64,000 nt of DNA from Pseudomonadota bacterium (GTDB lineage Bacteria; Pseudomonadota; Alphaproteobacteria; Rhizobiales; Xanthobacteraceae): the NCBI GenBank assembly GCA_963204905.1, contig CAUJJN010000221.1, positions 1 to 64,000 of the forward strand, written 5' to 3'. Position 1 is the first letter of the stretch. Each line of letters starts with the position of its first letter. The position numbers and the translations under genes are program-made. The notes beneath the pieces are model-generated. The model saw only the letters and a list, made by a program, of their open reading frames with translations, was not told the DNA's origin and searched no databases. Positions 1-8,609 of this stretch are shown one piece after another.

Positions 1-2088
1 ATCGCGATCATCGGCGCATCGCGCGATGCGTTGAAAATTCCCGGCCTGCTGCTGACATTCTTGCGTCGCAACGGCTTTCCCGGCTGGATCTATCCGGTCA
101 ATCCGAACTATCCGAATATCGACGGGCTGGCCTGCTATCCATCGGTTGCCGACATCAGGCAGCCGATCGACCTTGCCATCGTCATCATTCCGGCGCGCGC
201 GGTGCTGGAGGCACTCAAGGAGTGCGCTGCGGCGGGCGTGAAAAACGCCATCGTTATTTCGTCCGGATTTGCGGAAGAAGGTGGCGACAGCGCTGCGATG
301 CAGGATGCCATCGCCGACCTCGCGTGCACGACGGGAATGCGGATTTCGGGGCCGAATGCCGAAGGGTTTTACAACGAGCTTGGCCGTGTCGCGGCGACAT
401 TCAGCCCGACCGTCGACGTGAAGCCTGATGCGCCACGCCTCCTTGCCACGCAGCGCCGGATCGGCATCGTCGCGCAAAGCGGCGGCATCGGCTTTGCCAT
501 CTACAATCGCGCTCGCGCGCTCGGCATCGCGTTGAGTTATGTGGTGAGCGCCGGTAACGAAGCCGATCTCGGCGCCGGTGCATTCTTCGATTACATGGTG
601 CGTGATGCATCCACGGACGTGATTCTGCTGTTTCTCGAAGGCATCCGCGACACCGACATGTTTCTCGCGGCCGCCGCGCGCGCCGCCGAAACGGGCAAAC
701 CGGTCATCGTCGTCAAGGTCGGGCGCTCCGGCGCTGGCGGTCGCGCCGCGGCATCGCATACGGCCAGCATGGCGGGTTGGTCTGCGGCTTATGACGCGGT
801 GTTTGCGAAATATGGTTTCATCGTTTCCAACGATCTCGACGAGGCGGTGACGATCGCGGGGGTGCTGACGGCATCGCCGCTTCCGAAAGGCGATCGCGTC
901 GCGGTGGTAACTGTGTCCGGAGGCGGAGGCATCTGGGGCGCTGATGCGGTTTCGGCGCAGGGGCTTCAGGTGCCTGAACTCTCGCTACCGACGCAGGCGG
1001 CGATCCGCGACATGATCCCGTCCTATGGCTCACCGCGTAACCCGATCGATATCACCGCCCAGGCGGTGCACGGCGGTGGCCTGCAAAAGACCATCTCGCT
1101 GCTGGCGGAGGGCAATGAGGTCGATGCGATACTGGTCGTGCTGTCGCTTTCCAACGAAACGCGAATTCCGTTCAAGCTCGACGAACTGAAACCGCTGATC
1201 GAGGCCCGGCGCAAGCCGATCGTGTTCTACACCTACACGCTGCCGTCGCACTTCGCGCGAACCGAACTGGCGAAAGCGGGTGTCGTGGTGTTGTCAGGTC
1301 TCTCGCACGTCGGCGTCGCGATGCGTCGTGCCATGGAGCATGCGCGATTCCGTTTCGCCGCGCCGCCGGATGATATCGTGATGAAGCGGTTCGATCTGGC
1401 ACGATATCTCGATAGCGGAAAACTATCGGAGCATGACAGCAAGCGCCTACTGGCGGCGGCGGGCGTGGCGAATCCAAACGAAGTTCTGGTCTCCCATCGT
1501 GAGGGGCTTCAAGAGGCGATCGCGCGCGTGGGTCTGCCGCTGGCGATGAAAATTCAATCCGCTGATATTCCGCACAAGAGCGAGGTCGGCGGCGTTCGTC
1601 TCGGTATCGCCACCGAGCAGGATGCAATTCAGGCGTTCAACGATCTGCTGACGTGCGCCGGCGAGCAGCGGCCGGATGCAGCGATACAGGGCATTTTGCT
1701 CACGCCGATGGCGAAGCCGGGCGTCGAGATCATCATCGGCACCATGCGCGATGAAACATTCGGCCCGATGGTGATGGTGGGCTTCGGCGGCATTACAACC
1801 GAGTTGTTCAAGGACGTGGTCTATCGTCCCGCGCCGGTGGGCGTGGAGGAAGCCATGACGATGCCGGATCACTTGAAGGCTGCGCCGCTGCTGCGCGGCT
1901 TTCGCGGCGCGCCCAAGGCCGATGTCGGAGCGCTGGCGACCTTGATCATGCAACTCTCGCAACTGGCCGCGCAATATCGCGACGCCGTCGCGGAGATCGA
2001 GATCAACCCGGTGCTGGTGCATCCGGAGGGCGAGGGCACCACCATCGTCGATGCGCTGGTGGTGCCGGTCGTGAAGGAGGCGCCTTAG
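1..2088 (+). CDS. Acyl-CoA synthetase, ADP-forming type (5' end cut off)
   Basis: The reading frame is open from the first base (IAIIGASRD..), so the real start lies upstream and only the first residues of the CoA-binding Rossmann domain are missing. The visible protein has the ADP-forming acyl-CoA synthetase layout: CoA-binding domain, two succinyl-CoA-synthetase-like CoA-ligase domains (with a SHTASMAG stretch around the expected phosphohistidine), and a C-terminal ATP-grasp domain with PHKSEVGGVRLGI, a glycine-rich GFGG stretch and IEINPV. Members make acyl-CoA from a carboxylic acid, CoA and ATP in the cytoplasm. It converges on the minus-strand crotonase at 2085, the two stops overlapping by four bases. 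The neighbouring acyl-CoA dehydrogenases support an acid-activating role. The substrate cannot be read from sequence. Confidence 0.9.
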   Translation: MAIIGASRDALKIPGLLLTFLRRNGFPGWIYPVNPNYPNIDGLACYPSVADIRQPIDLAIVIIPARAVLEALKECAAAGVKNAIVISSGFAEEGGDSAAMQDAIADLACTTGMRISGPNAEGFYNELGRVAATFSPTVDVKPDAPRLLATQRRIGIVAQSGGIGFAIYNRARALGIALSYVVSAGNEADLGAGAFFDYMVRDASTDVILLFLEGIRDTDMFLAAAARAAETGKPVIVVKVGRSGAGGRAAASHTASMAGWSAAYDAVFAKYGFIVSNDLDEAVTIAGVLTASPLPKGDRVAVVTVSGGGGIWGADAVSAQGLQVPELSLPTQAAIRDMIPSYGSPRNPIDITAQAVHGGGLQKTISLLAEGNEVDAILVVLSLSNETRIPFKLDELKPLIEARRKPIVFYTYTLPSHFARTELAKAGVVVLSGLSHVGVAMRRAMEHARFRFAAPPDDIVMKRFDLARYLDSGKLSEHDSKRLLAAAGVANPNEVLVSHREGLQEAIARVGLPLAMKIQSADIPHKSEVGGVRLGIATEQDAIQAFNDLLTCAGEQRPDAAIQGILLTPMAKPGVEIIIGTMRDETFGPMVMVGFGGITTELFKDVVYRPAPVGVEEAMTMPDHLKAAPLLRGFRGAPKADVGALATLIMQLSQLAAQYRDAVAEIEINPVLVHPEGEGTTIVDALVVPVVKEAP

Positions 2089-2885
2089 CGTCCCTTGAAA
2101 TTGGGAACGCGGCGCTCCTCGGTGGCTTTGACGCCTTCCTTGAAGTCTTCGGTCGCACGCAAGCGCGTCTGCTCGGCGAGTTCGTGGTTCGTCGCGGCGA
2201 GCACCCGATCCGCCAGGCCTGCACGCATCGTCGCGCGCGTCGAGATCAGGGCAAGCGGGGCGCATTCGGCGATCTCGCTGGCGAGCTTTGTCGCCGCCGC
2301 GCGCACGTCGCTCAGCGGTACGCAAACGTTGGCGAGGCCCATGGCGAGTGCTTCCTCGCCGGTGACGCGACGGCTGGTGTAGAACATCAATTCGGCGTTG
2401 TTCTTGCCGATCAGTTCCGGCAGCGTCACCGTCAGACCGAAGCCCGGATGGAAGCCGAGCTTGGTGAAGTTGGCGGCAAAGCGCGCTTCAGGGCAAGTGA
2501 CCCGGAAATCCGCGGACACCGCGAGCCCGAGGCCACCGCCGATCGCTGCGCCCTGAACGGCCGCGACGATCGGCTTTTTAGCGCGGAACACGCGCACCGC
2601 CTGGGTGTAGAGATGGCTGATGGGGCCGAGGCTGTCGGCGGGATCGCCGCTGCTCGGCGCGCTTTCCTGTCGATTCGGATCGTTGAAGTTGGCGCCGGCG
2701 CAAAACGCCTTGCCCTGTGCCGCCAGCACGGTGGCGCGCATCTCCGGGTCGTTGTCGATATCGGTCAATGCGTCCGCAATCTGGTTGATCAGCGCGATGT
2801 CGAAGAAGTTGAACGGTGGCCGCTGGATTTCGATGGTCGCGACATGACCGCTTTTGGTAAAGCCGATATCGGTAAACTTGCTCAT
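2085..2885 (-). CDS. Crotonase (enoyl-CoA hydratase/isomerase) family protein
   Basis: A 266-residue crotonase-fold protein. The oxyanion-hole regions are visible as GKAFCAGANF (about residues 58-67) and GAAIGGGLGLAVSADFRV (about 110-127). At the two positions that carry the catalytic glutamates in classical enoyl-CoA hydratase (GGGxELA and FxxPE) this protein reads GGGLGLA and FAANF, so neither Glu is obvious; it may be an isomerase, hydrolase or other crotonase activity. It is last in a minus-strand run behind two acyl-CoA dehydrogenases, 44 bases after the first of them, and is probably co-transcribed with them for CoA-thioester breakdown. Confidence 0.88.
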   Translation of the reverse strand: MSKFTDIGFTKSGHVATIEIQRPPFNFFDIALINQIADALTDIDNDPEMRATVLAAQGKAFCAGANFNDPNRQESAPSSGDPADSLGPISHLYTQAVRVFRAKKPIVAAVQGAAIGGGLGLAVSADFRVTCPEARFAANFTKLGFHPGFGLTVTLPELIGKNNAELMFYTSRRVTGEEALAMGLANVCVPLSDVRAAATKLASEIAECAPLALISTRATMRAGLADRVLAATNHELAEQTRLRATEDFKEGVKATEERRVPNFKGR

Positions 2886-2929
2886 AGCGATCCTTGATGG
2901 TGTGTGTTGTGAGGTGATGGTGGTGTGAT

Positions 2930-4090
2930 TTACCGCAATCCGAGGCCGCGTGCGATGATCCCGCGTAGCACCTCGGTGGTGCCGCCCTGGATGGTGAGTT
3001 TCGGGGCAAGCTTGGTGGCGAAGGCGAGTTGCTGGGCCAGTGTCGCGTGATTCGATGGATCGACGTCAACGAACGCCGCGAGGTCGCGCACCCGATGGGG
3101 CAACTGCTGTTCCCACACCGTGCCGATGTCCTTGACGATGGAGGCTTCCACCACGGGCTCCTTGCCGGCCTGCAACATGCCCGCGACCGAGACTGACATG
3201 CGCCGCATGGTGTGCAATTGCGCTACCAGCCGGCCGATGCCTTCGGCCGAGCGTGCGTCCGGGTTGGGACCGATGGCACGCACGAGTTCGGTGAGGACGT
3301 AGTAGGTTTCCAGAAAGCGCTCCGGGCCGCTGCGCTCATAGGCCAGTTCGCTGGTTGCCTGCTTCCACGCGCCGTCGATTTCCCCCAGCACATGGTCGTC
3401 GGGTACAAAAGCGTCGGTGAACACCACTTCGTTGAACTCGGCTTGCCCGGTGATCTGCCGGATCGGATTGACAGCAATGCCGGGCGTTTTCATGTCGACG
3501 AGAAACTGCGTCAGGCCATGCCGGCGGTTCTCCTTGGTCGATGGCGAGGTGCGGAAGATCGCGATCATGTAGTCGGCGACCTGCGCCGACGAGGTCCAGA
3601 TCTTGCTGCCGTTGATCAGCCAGCCGCCATCGGTTTTGGTGGCCTTCGTCCTTGCCGCGAACAGGTCGGAACCGGAATTTGGCTCACTCATGCCGATGGC
3701 GAAGCAGACCTCGCCGCGGCAGATGCGCGGCAGGATATCCATCTTGATGTGTTCGGGCGCGTATTTCAGCAACACCGGTCCACTCTGGCGGTCGGCGACG
3801 AAAAAATGTCGTGTCGGCGCGTTGGCGACGCGCATCTCCTCGGTAACGACATAGCGTTCGAGAAAACTGCGCTCGTGGCCGCCATATTGCTTCGGCCAGG
3901 TCATGCCGAGCCAACCTCGCGCGCCGACGCGGCGGCTGAATCCTCGTGCGTCATTGCCCTCGCGCTGTGGCTCGTGTGGATCGAACGTGCCGGCGGCGAT
4001 CTCCTCGGCAAGGAAGGCGCGGACCTCCTTGCGAAGCGTTTCGCATTCCGGCGGCAGGCGGATCGGGTCGAAGCGAAGGGCTGCGGTCAT
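2930..4090 (-). CDS. Acyl-CoA dehydrogenase
   Basis: A 386-residue acyl-CoA dehydrogenase of normal length. The FAD-binding middle region has CFAIGMSEPNSGSDLF and GWLINGSKIWTSSA, and the C-terminal helical domain ends with IQGGTTEVLRGIIARGLGL. It would introduce an alpha,beta double bond into an acyl-CoA and pass electrons to electron-transfer flavoprotein. A second, shorter family member lies just upstream on the same strand (4222..5286). Such side-by-side pairs can form alpha2beta2 enzymes, as in the Rhodopseudomonas pimeloyl-CoA (PimC/PimD) and mycobacterial steroid FadE pairs. A repeat element separates the two genes. The chain length of the substrate is unknown. Confidence 0.92.
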   Translation of the reverse strand: MTAALRFDPIRLPPECETLRKEVRAFLAEEIAAGTFDPHEPQREGNDARGFSRRVGARGWLGMTWPKQYGGHERSFLERYVVTEEMRVANAPTRHFFVADRQSGPVLLKYAPEHIKMDILPRICRGEVCFAIGMSEPNSGSDLFAARTKATKTDGGWLINGSKIWTSSAQVADYMIAIFRTSPSTKENRRHGLTQFLVDMKTPGIAVNPIRQITGQAEFNEVVFTDAFVPDDHVLGEIDGAWKQATSELAYERSGPERFLETYYVLTELVRAIGPNPDARSAEGIGRLVAQLHTMRRMSVSVAGMLQAGKEPVVEASIVKDIGTVWEQQLPHRVRDLAAFVDVDPSNHATLAQQLAFATKLAPKLTIQGGTTEVLRGIIARGLGLR

Positions 4091-4173
4091 ATGATCTCGT
4101 CCTCAAGCAAGTCCATCCCTAGGGTCTGATCCAACTTCGTTGAATCAGAGCCGTCGTTTATCTCCTTTTGTTT

Positions 4174-4223
4174 GAGCATGATCTTTTCCGAAAACCGGTT
4201 CCCACTTTTCGGCATCATGCTCT
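4174..4223. repeat. Short palindromic repeat of Bradyrhizobiaceae type
   Basis: An interspersed-repeat-like unit whose ends, GAGCATGATC and GCATCATGCTC, are near inverse complements, with AAAACCGGTT and CCCACTTTTCGG between them. I recognise this type from many Bradyrhizobium and Rhodopseudomonas genomes. Its edge abuts the 3' end of the acyl-CoA dehydrogenase at 4222, and the repeat border supplies that gene's TAG stop. A smaller inverted repeat (CTGATCCAAC/GTTGAATCAG) lies just beside it at about 4126-4149. It could affect read-through or mRNA stability between the two dehydrogenase genes. Confidence 0.7.
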
Positions 4224-5286
4224 AGCGCGAGGCCACCAGCGGCCAAAGTTGGTCCGCGCCGCGCGTGGCGACGCGCTTGCCGAGTTCGACAGCCCAATAG
4301 CTTTCGTTGCCGAAGTCGTCGCGCCATGCCAGCGCCCGCATCGTATAGCGATGCAGGACGTGCTCGGATGTAAAGCCGATGGCGCCATGGACCTGATGCG
4401 CGATGGCAGCTCCTTTCTCTGCGGCTTCCGCGCAACGGATCTTCGCGCTTACAGCTTCAAGAAAGACCGCGTCATCGAAGCGCGCCGCATTGGCGATGGC
4501 GTCGGCCGCCGAACTCGCAGCCGCGAGCGCTGCCGCGGCTTCGCCCGCGAGTTTGGCAAGGTTGTGCTGCACGGCCTGGAATTTTGCGATCTTCTTCTCG
4601 AACGCGACGCGTTCGTTGGCGTATCCGACGCTGATCTCGAGCATGGATTCCAGCGTGCCCGCGATTTGCAGGCTGCGCGCCACGCCGCCCATCAGCAATA
4701 ACGTGGTCACGTCGAGACCGTGTGGCGCCGGCTTGATTACGACGGGGCGCACATTGTCGAAGGTTACGGTGTCGCTGGCATCGCTCGCGATGTTGAGCCC
4801 CGGTGTAATCCGGCAGTCGGCCATATTGACGAGAGCGATCACCGGTCCGTTCGCGCCGTTGGCGGCCACCGCGATGTGCCGCACTTCGCTGGCGAATGGA
4901 ATGCCGCGCGAAACGCCGGATAGCGTGCCGTCCTCATTGAGGACGACGCGATCCTTCGGCAAGGCGGGTGCGATCGTCATGGCATCCGGTGGCGCGGCGA
5001 TACCGGCTTGCGACAACAACCAGCCCGCCAGCATGGTTTCCGCCAAAGGCACCGATAGGCCGACACGGCCGGCTGCGTTCAGAACGGCAAAGCCATCCGC
5101 GAGGCTCGCACCGGAACCGTTGCAATCGTCCGGCACCCACGACAGCGTCAGCCCGGCTTCGCTGAGCGCCTGCCACAGCGGCGCCCGCCAGCTCGCATCC
5201 TTGCTGTGGGTGATGGCTTGCGGGTCAGCCAGATCAGCGAAAATACGCTCGGCCGTTGCCACCACGATGTTGTCGTCTTCCGCCAC
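4222..5286 (-). CDS. Acyl-CoA dehydrogenase, short subunit type
   Basis: A 354-residue acyl-CoA dehydrogenase family protein. I chose the GTG at 5286 because GAGGAG lies five bases upstream and homology-like sequence begins there (VAEDDNIVVATAERIF); the frame is open further upstream but codes for low-complexity, non-family sequence. Family features are the C-terminal helical part with AHQVHGAIGFTSEHVLHRYTMR. The N-terminal and middle domains are shorter and more divergent than in the partner at 2930, as in small subunits of two-gene acyl-CoA dehydrogenases. It is the first gene of the minus-strand run and is divergent from the SDR at 5564, which suggests a shared control region at 5287-5563. 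Confidence 0.87.
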   Translation of the reverse strand: MAEDDNIVVATAERIFADLADPQAITHSKDASWRAPLWQALSEAGLTLSWVPDDCNGSGASLADGFAVLNAAGRVGLSVPLAETMLAGWLLSQAGIAAPPDAMTIAPALPKDRVVLNEDGTLSGVSRGIPFASEVRHIAVAANGANGPVIALVNMADCRITPGLNIASDASDTVTFDNVRPVVIKPAPHGLDVTTLLLMGGVARSLQIAGTLESMLEISVGYANERVAFEKKIAKFQAVQHNLAKLAGEAAAALAAASSAADAIANAARFDDAVFLEAVSAKIRCAEAAEKGAAIAHQVHGAIGFTSEHVLHRYTMRALAWRDDFGNESYWAVELGKRVATRGADQLWPLVASR

Positions 5287-5563
5287 GGCGCTCCTCGTTG
5301 ACGCAAGCACTCTTGATGACGCGGCCGGAACGGCCGGCGTGGGGCGCTCTGATGGTTCGTGTCGGGAATGATGCGGAAAACCTCGCTCTCTGACAAGCCG
5401 CGATCTCGGCAAGGCGATCTGCGAGGGCGTCATGGGGCTGCTTCGCCGTGCTCTGAATTATTCCACCCGACGGATTTTCGATGCCTTGCCTGTCGCCGAC
5501 CAGGCGATATGGTGAGCAGCATCGGGACGAACGCTCTCACCACAACAAGCAGGAAGAGGAAGC

Positions 5564-6340
5564 ATGGCAAAGGACGGCATGTGTGCGATCATCACCGGCT
5601 CGGCGTCGGGTCTCGGCGCAGCCACGGCCGCGATGCTGGCCAAGGACGGAGCGCGCATCGTCATCAACTATGCATCAAGCAAGAAGGAGGCGGAGCAGAC
5701 CGCCGATCTGTGCCGCTCCGCCGGCGGGGACGTCGTCGTCGTTCAGGGTGACGTGTCGCGGGACGAGGATTGCAAGCGCATCGTCGCGGCGGCCGCGTCG
5801 TGGGGGCGGCTCGACGCTTTGATCAATAACGCCGGCACCACGAAGCACATGGTTCATGAAAATCTTGACGGCCTCTCGGCCGAGGATTTCCAGCGGCTGT
5901 ATGGGGTCAACACCATCGGCCCTTTCCAGATGGTGCGTGCGGCCCGCGCGTTGCTCGAAGCGGGTGCGAAGGCATCCGGCCGTGCGTCCGCCGTGGTCAA
6001 CGTGTCATCGATCGCAGGTCTGAGCGGAATTGGCTCCTCGGTGGCCTATGTCGCGAGCAAGGGTGGGCTGAATGCTATGACCTTGTCATTGGCGCGGGCC
6101 CTGGCGCCGTTGATTCGGGTCAACGCCGTGTGTCCCGGCTATATCGATACGCCGTGGTTCGAGAAGGGCCGCGGCGTCGAGGGGGCGAAACAGGTGCGCG
6201 ATATGGTGAAGGCCAAGGTGCCGCTCAAGATCGCATCGAGTCCCGAGGACATCGCAGGCGTGGTGTATTTTCTCGCCGGGCCGCAGTCGTCGAACATGAC
6301 CGGCGAACTGGTGCGCGTCGATGCCGGTTTCCACCTTTAG
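5564..6340 (+). CDS. Short-chain dehydrogenase/reductase
   Basis: A 258-residue classical SDR, an NAD(P)-dependent oxidoreductase. It has the cofactor motif TGSASGLG near residue 11, NNAG near residue 88, the catalytic Ser in NVSSIAG and the YVASK Tyr-Lys pair. The AGGAAGC before the ATG is a good ribosome site. The C-terminal GELVRVDAGFHL is typical of FabG-like members. Its place opposite the acyl-CoA dehydrogenase operon suggests oxidation of a hydroxyacyl-CoA or similar alcohol intermediate. Transcription likely ends at the strong hairpin at 6349..6379. Confidence 0.92.
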   Translation: MAKDGMCAIITGSASGLGAATAAMLAKDGARIVINYASSKKEAEQTADLCRSAGGDVVVVQGDVSRDEDCKRIVAAAASWGRLDALINNAGTTKHMVHENLDGLSAEDFQRLYGVNTIGPFQMVRAARALLEAGAKASGRASAVVNVSSIAGLSGIGSSVAYVASKGGLNAMTLSLARALAPLIRVNAVCPGYIDTPWFEKGRGVEGAKQVRDMVKAKVPLKIASSPEDIAGVVYFLAGPQSSNMTGELVRVDAGFHL

Positions 6341-6348
6341 GGAATGCA

Positions 6349-6379
6349 AAAATCCGGCTCCTTGAGGGAGCCGGATTTT
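6349..6379. terminator. Bidirectional rho-independent terminator
   Basis: A perfect 13-base stem (AAAATCCGGCTCC with GGAGCCGGATTTT) around a five-base loop begins nine bases after the SDR stop. The A-run on one side and T-run on the other make it work for both the plus-strand SDR and the minus-strand gene ending at 6418. Confidence 0.9.
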
Positions 6380-6417
6380 GAAACACGCCGAACGCGGTGG
6401 GAGAAATTATCGACCGT

Positions 6418-6696
6418 TCAGCGATTGCCCGGATCGGAAATAACGCGGCGGGCAACCAGGCGATTCCAGATGAACAGCACCACCAGCGCGCCGATGGTGG
6501 CGGTGATGAAGCCCGCGCCCTGGTTGGGACTGTAGTGCCCGATGGCCTGACCGATGAAGGTGGCGAGGAAGGCACCGGCGATTCCCAGCACTGTGGTCAG
6601 GATGAAGCCGCTCGGATTGTTGGGGCCCGGCGAGATCAGCCGCGCAATGATGCCAGCCACGAAGCCGACGACGATGATCCAGATAAGCCCGCCCAT
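6418..6696 (-). CDS. GlsB/YeaQ/YmgE-family stress membrane protein
   Basis: A 92-residue, strongly hydrophobic protein with three predicted membrane segments (MGGLIWIIVVGFVAGIIARL.., GFILTTVLGIAGAFLATFIG, GFITATIGALVVLFIWNRLV), matching the small transglycosylase-associated/YeaQ family. The ATG at 6696 is chosen because AAAGGAC lies a few bases upstream; the frame is open eleven codons further. Family members are small inner-membrane proteins often induced by stress, and their biochemical role is poorly known. It shares a terminator with the SDR. Confidence 0.88.
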   Translation of the reverse strand: MGGLIWIIVVGFVAGIIARLISPGPNNPSGFILTTVLGIAGAFLATFIGQAIGHYSPNQGAGFITATIGALVVLFIWNRLVARRVISDPGNR

Positions 6697-6774
6697 GAGT
6701 GCTGTCCTTTCAGCAAGCTGCGTTTGCAACCGAAGTGGGTGCGATCGTTGATGATAATACGGTTGATTTGTTTG

Positions 6775-6814
6775 CCTTGCGATCGAACCGGCGATGGACG
6801 GTTCGATCGCAAGG
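6775..6814. terminator. 16-bp perfect hairpin after the YidB-like gene
   Basis: CCTTGCGATCGAACCG and its exact inverse complement flank an eight-base loop, eight bases past the stop of the minus-strand gene at 6823. There is no T-run on the exit side, so it is either a terminator of weak classical form, an mRNA-stabilising stem, or a protein site. Confidence 0.5.
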
Positions 6815-6822
6815 TGTGGGCG

Positions 6823-7431
6823 TCAGAACTTGCCGGCGACCTCGTTTTCGCTTGGGACGCGGCCGTTGGGGGTAAATTCGTCGATAACTTCAGGCAGATA
6901 GCGTGACAGTTCGCCGAGCAACTCATCCCGGGACATGCCGGTCTGCGATGTCAGAGCGTTGATGTTGTCGGCGCCGAGAGCGCTCGCAAGGTCGCCCGGA
7001 GAAATCTGCTTGTTCGGCCCGGAAGCGACCCAGGAGTTCGCGGTGTCGCCATGGCCGTTCTGCTGGAATTGCTTGAGCAGGTCGCCGATGCCGCCACTGA
7101 GGATGCTGCCGGCCGCGCCTCCCGCCAGCAGCCCGCCGAGGCCGCCCTTCAGCAGGTCACCTATTCCTCCGCCGCTGCTGCCGCCACCGAGGATACTGCC
7201 CAATCCGCCGGGCAGGCTGGCGTTGATGCTGCCGCCGGGAGCGGGCGAGGGCGTCGTGGGATTGGCGGGCGCAGTCTGCGCCTGGCCGCCCGTGAAGTGC
7301 TTCACGGCTTTGTAGGCGAGCATCGCCAGAATCGCCATGGTCATCGGCGACATGCCTTCGCCCTTGGCGCTGGGATCGCTTGGGCCGCGCGGCCCGTTCT
7401 GCATGCCGTTGAGAATATCGAGCAAACCCAT
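6823..7431 (-). CDS. YidB-like (DUF937) protein
   Basis: A 202-residue protein. The N-terminus MGLLDILNGMQNG and a glycine-rich centre (GGLGSILGGGSSGGGIGDLLKGGLGG..) lead into a C-terminal domain with SWVASGPNKQISPGDLASALG and DELLGELSRYLPEVIDEFTPNGRVP, which is the YidB/DUF937 pattern. Proteins of this family are widespread, cytoplasmic by prediction and of unknown function. It lies upstream of the GlsB-like gene on the same strand, with a hairpin in between, so co-expression is not assured. Confidence 0.85.
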   Translation of the reverse strand: MGLLDILNGMQNGPRGPSDPSAKGEGMSPMTMAILAMLAYKAVKHFTGGQAQTAPANPTTPSPAPGGSINASLPGGLGSILGGGSSGGGIGDLLKGGLGGLLAGGAAGSILSGGIGDLLKQFQQNGHGDTANSWVASGPNKQISPGDLASALGADNINALTSQTGMSRDELLGELSRYLPEVIDEFTPNGRVPSENEVAGKF

Positions 7432-7607
7432 CGATCCGTCTCCTGTTATACCTGTCGAAACCCAGCCCGGCCGAACAATAGTGATCGGCTATCCACGTTA
7501 CAAGACGATGTCTGGCCGCGGCCTCCCGGATTGGCGGCCGTAGGAATAGCGCCGGTATCCTGCTATCGAGACGGCACACGAACGCACAACAACGACGGAC
7601 CCGCATA

Positions 7608-8609
7608 ATGGTTTCCGCACGCCCGATAATTATTGCCGGAGCCGGCAGCATCGGCTGCTTCGTCGGGGGAATGCTGGCCAGCGCTGGTCGTCCGGTCGGT
7701 TTGCTGGCTCGCCCTCGCGTCGTCTCGGACATCGAGCACCATGGCTTGCAGGTCTCCAGTTTCGAGGGTGCGGATCGCCGGCTTGCCGCAAGCCAATTGA
7801 TTCTGGCGACCGATGCGGCGGTGCTCGCCGAGGCGGCCGTCGTGCTGGTGACGGTCAAGAGCGCGGATACCGCCACGATAGCCGATGAGATCGCGCGACA
7901 TGCGCCGTCCGATGTGGTGGTGGTTAGTCTTCAGAACGGTGTCGGCAATGCCGCCGTCCTGCGCGAGCGCTTGCAGGGGAAGCTGGTATTGAGCGGCATG
8001 GTGCCCTTCAATGTAATCGCGCTCGGCGAAGGCCGATATCATCGCGCCACGTCGGGCGATATCGCGATTGAGCGTGATCAGGTCGACACCGCCAGCCAAC
8101 TGTCGGTCGACGGGCTCACGGTGCGTGCGACCGACAACATGCCCGGTGTGCAGTGGGGCAAACTGCTGCTCAATCTGAACAACGCGCTCAATGCGTTGTC
8201 CGGCCTGCCATTGCGCGCGCAATTGGCTCAGCGGTCGTGGCGGCGGTTGCTGGCCGAACAGATGCGTGAGGCGTTGCGCGCGATGAAAGCGGAGGGGATA
8301 TCGCCTGTGGCGTCAACCGGCGTTCCACCTGCGCTGACGCCTTATCTGTTGGATTTGCCAGATGGCCTGTTTCAGATACTCGCGCGACGGTCGATGCAGA
8401 TCGATCCCATGGCACGTTCCTCGATGTGGGAGGATTTGCAGCACGGCCGCCGCACCGAGATCGACTATCTGCAAGGTGTCATCGTTGCGCTGGCGGAGCG
8501 GCATGGGATCGATGTGCCGCTTACCCGCCGGATCGTCGATCTGGTGAAGGCGGCTGAGCAGGCCGGAAGGGGCTCGCCCAGGTTATTGCCGTCTCAGATT
8601 CACAGCTAA
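7608..8609 (+). CDS. 2-dehydropantoate 2-reductase family protein
   Basis: A 333-residue ketopantoate-reductase-fold protein. The N-terminal Rossmann domain starts IIIAGAGSIGCFVGG (GxGxxG), followed by VLVTVKSADTATIADEI and the Asn of SLQNGVGN; the C-terminal helical domain has GKLLLNLNNALNALSGLP. PanE reduces 2-dehydropantoate with NADPH in pantothenate synthesis. Many genomes carry paralogues with other 2-oxoacid substrates, and no pantothenate genes are nearby, so I do not assign panE. It overlaps the end of the opposite-strand DUF930 gene by four bases. Confidence 0.85.
   Translation: MVSARPIIIAGAGSIGCFVGGMLASAGRPVGLLARPRVVSDIEHHGLQVSSFEGADRRLAASQLILATDAAVLAEAAVVLVTVKSADTATIADEIARHAPSDVVVVSLQNGVGNAAVLRERLQGKLVLSGMVPFNVIALGEGRYHRATSGDIAIERDQVDTASQLSVDGLTVRATDNMPGVQWGKLLLNLNNALNALSGLPLRAQLAQRSWRRLLAEQMREALRAMKAEGISPVASTGVPPALTPYLLDLPDGLFQILARRSMQIDPMARSSMWEDLQHGRRTEIDYLQGVIVALAERHGIDVPLTRRIVDLVKAAEQAGRGSPRLLPSQIHS

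Noticed and set aside
1447..2325. Long minus-strand frame over the acyl-CoA synthetase 3' end
   Set aside because: Antisense shadow of two real genes; Arg/His-rich and no family motif.
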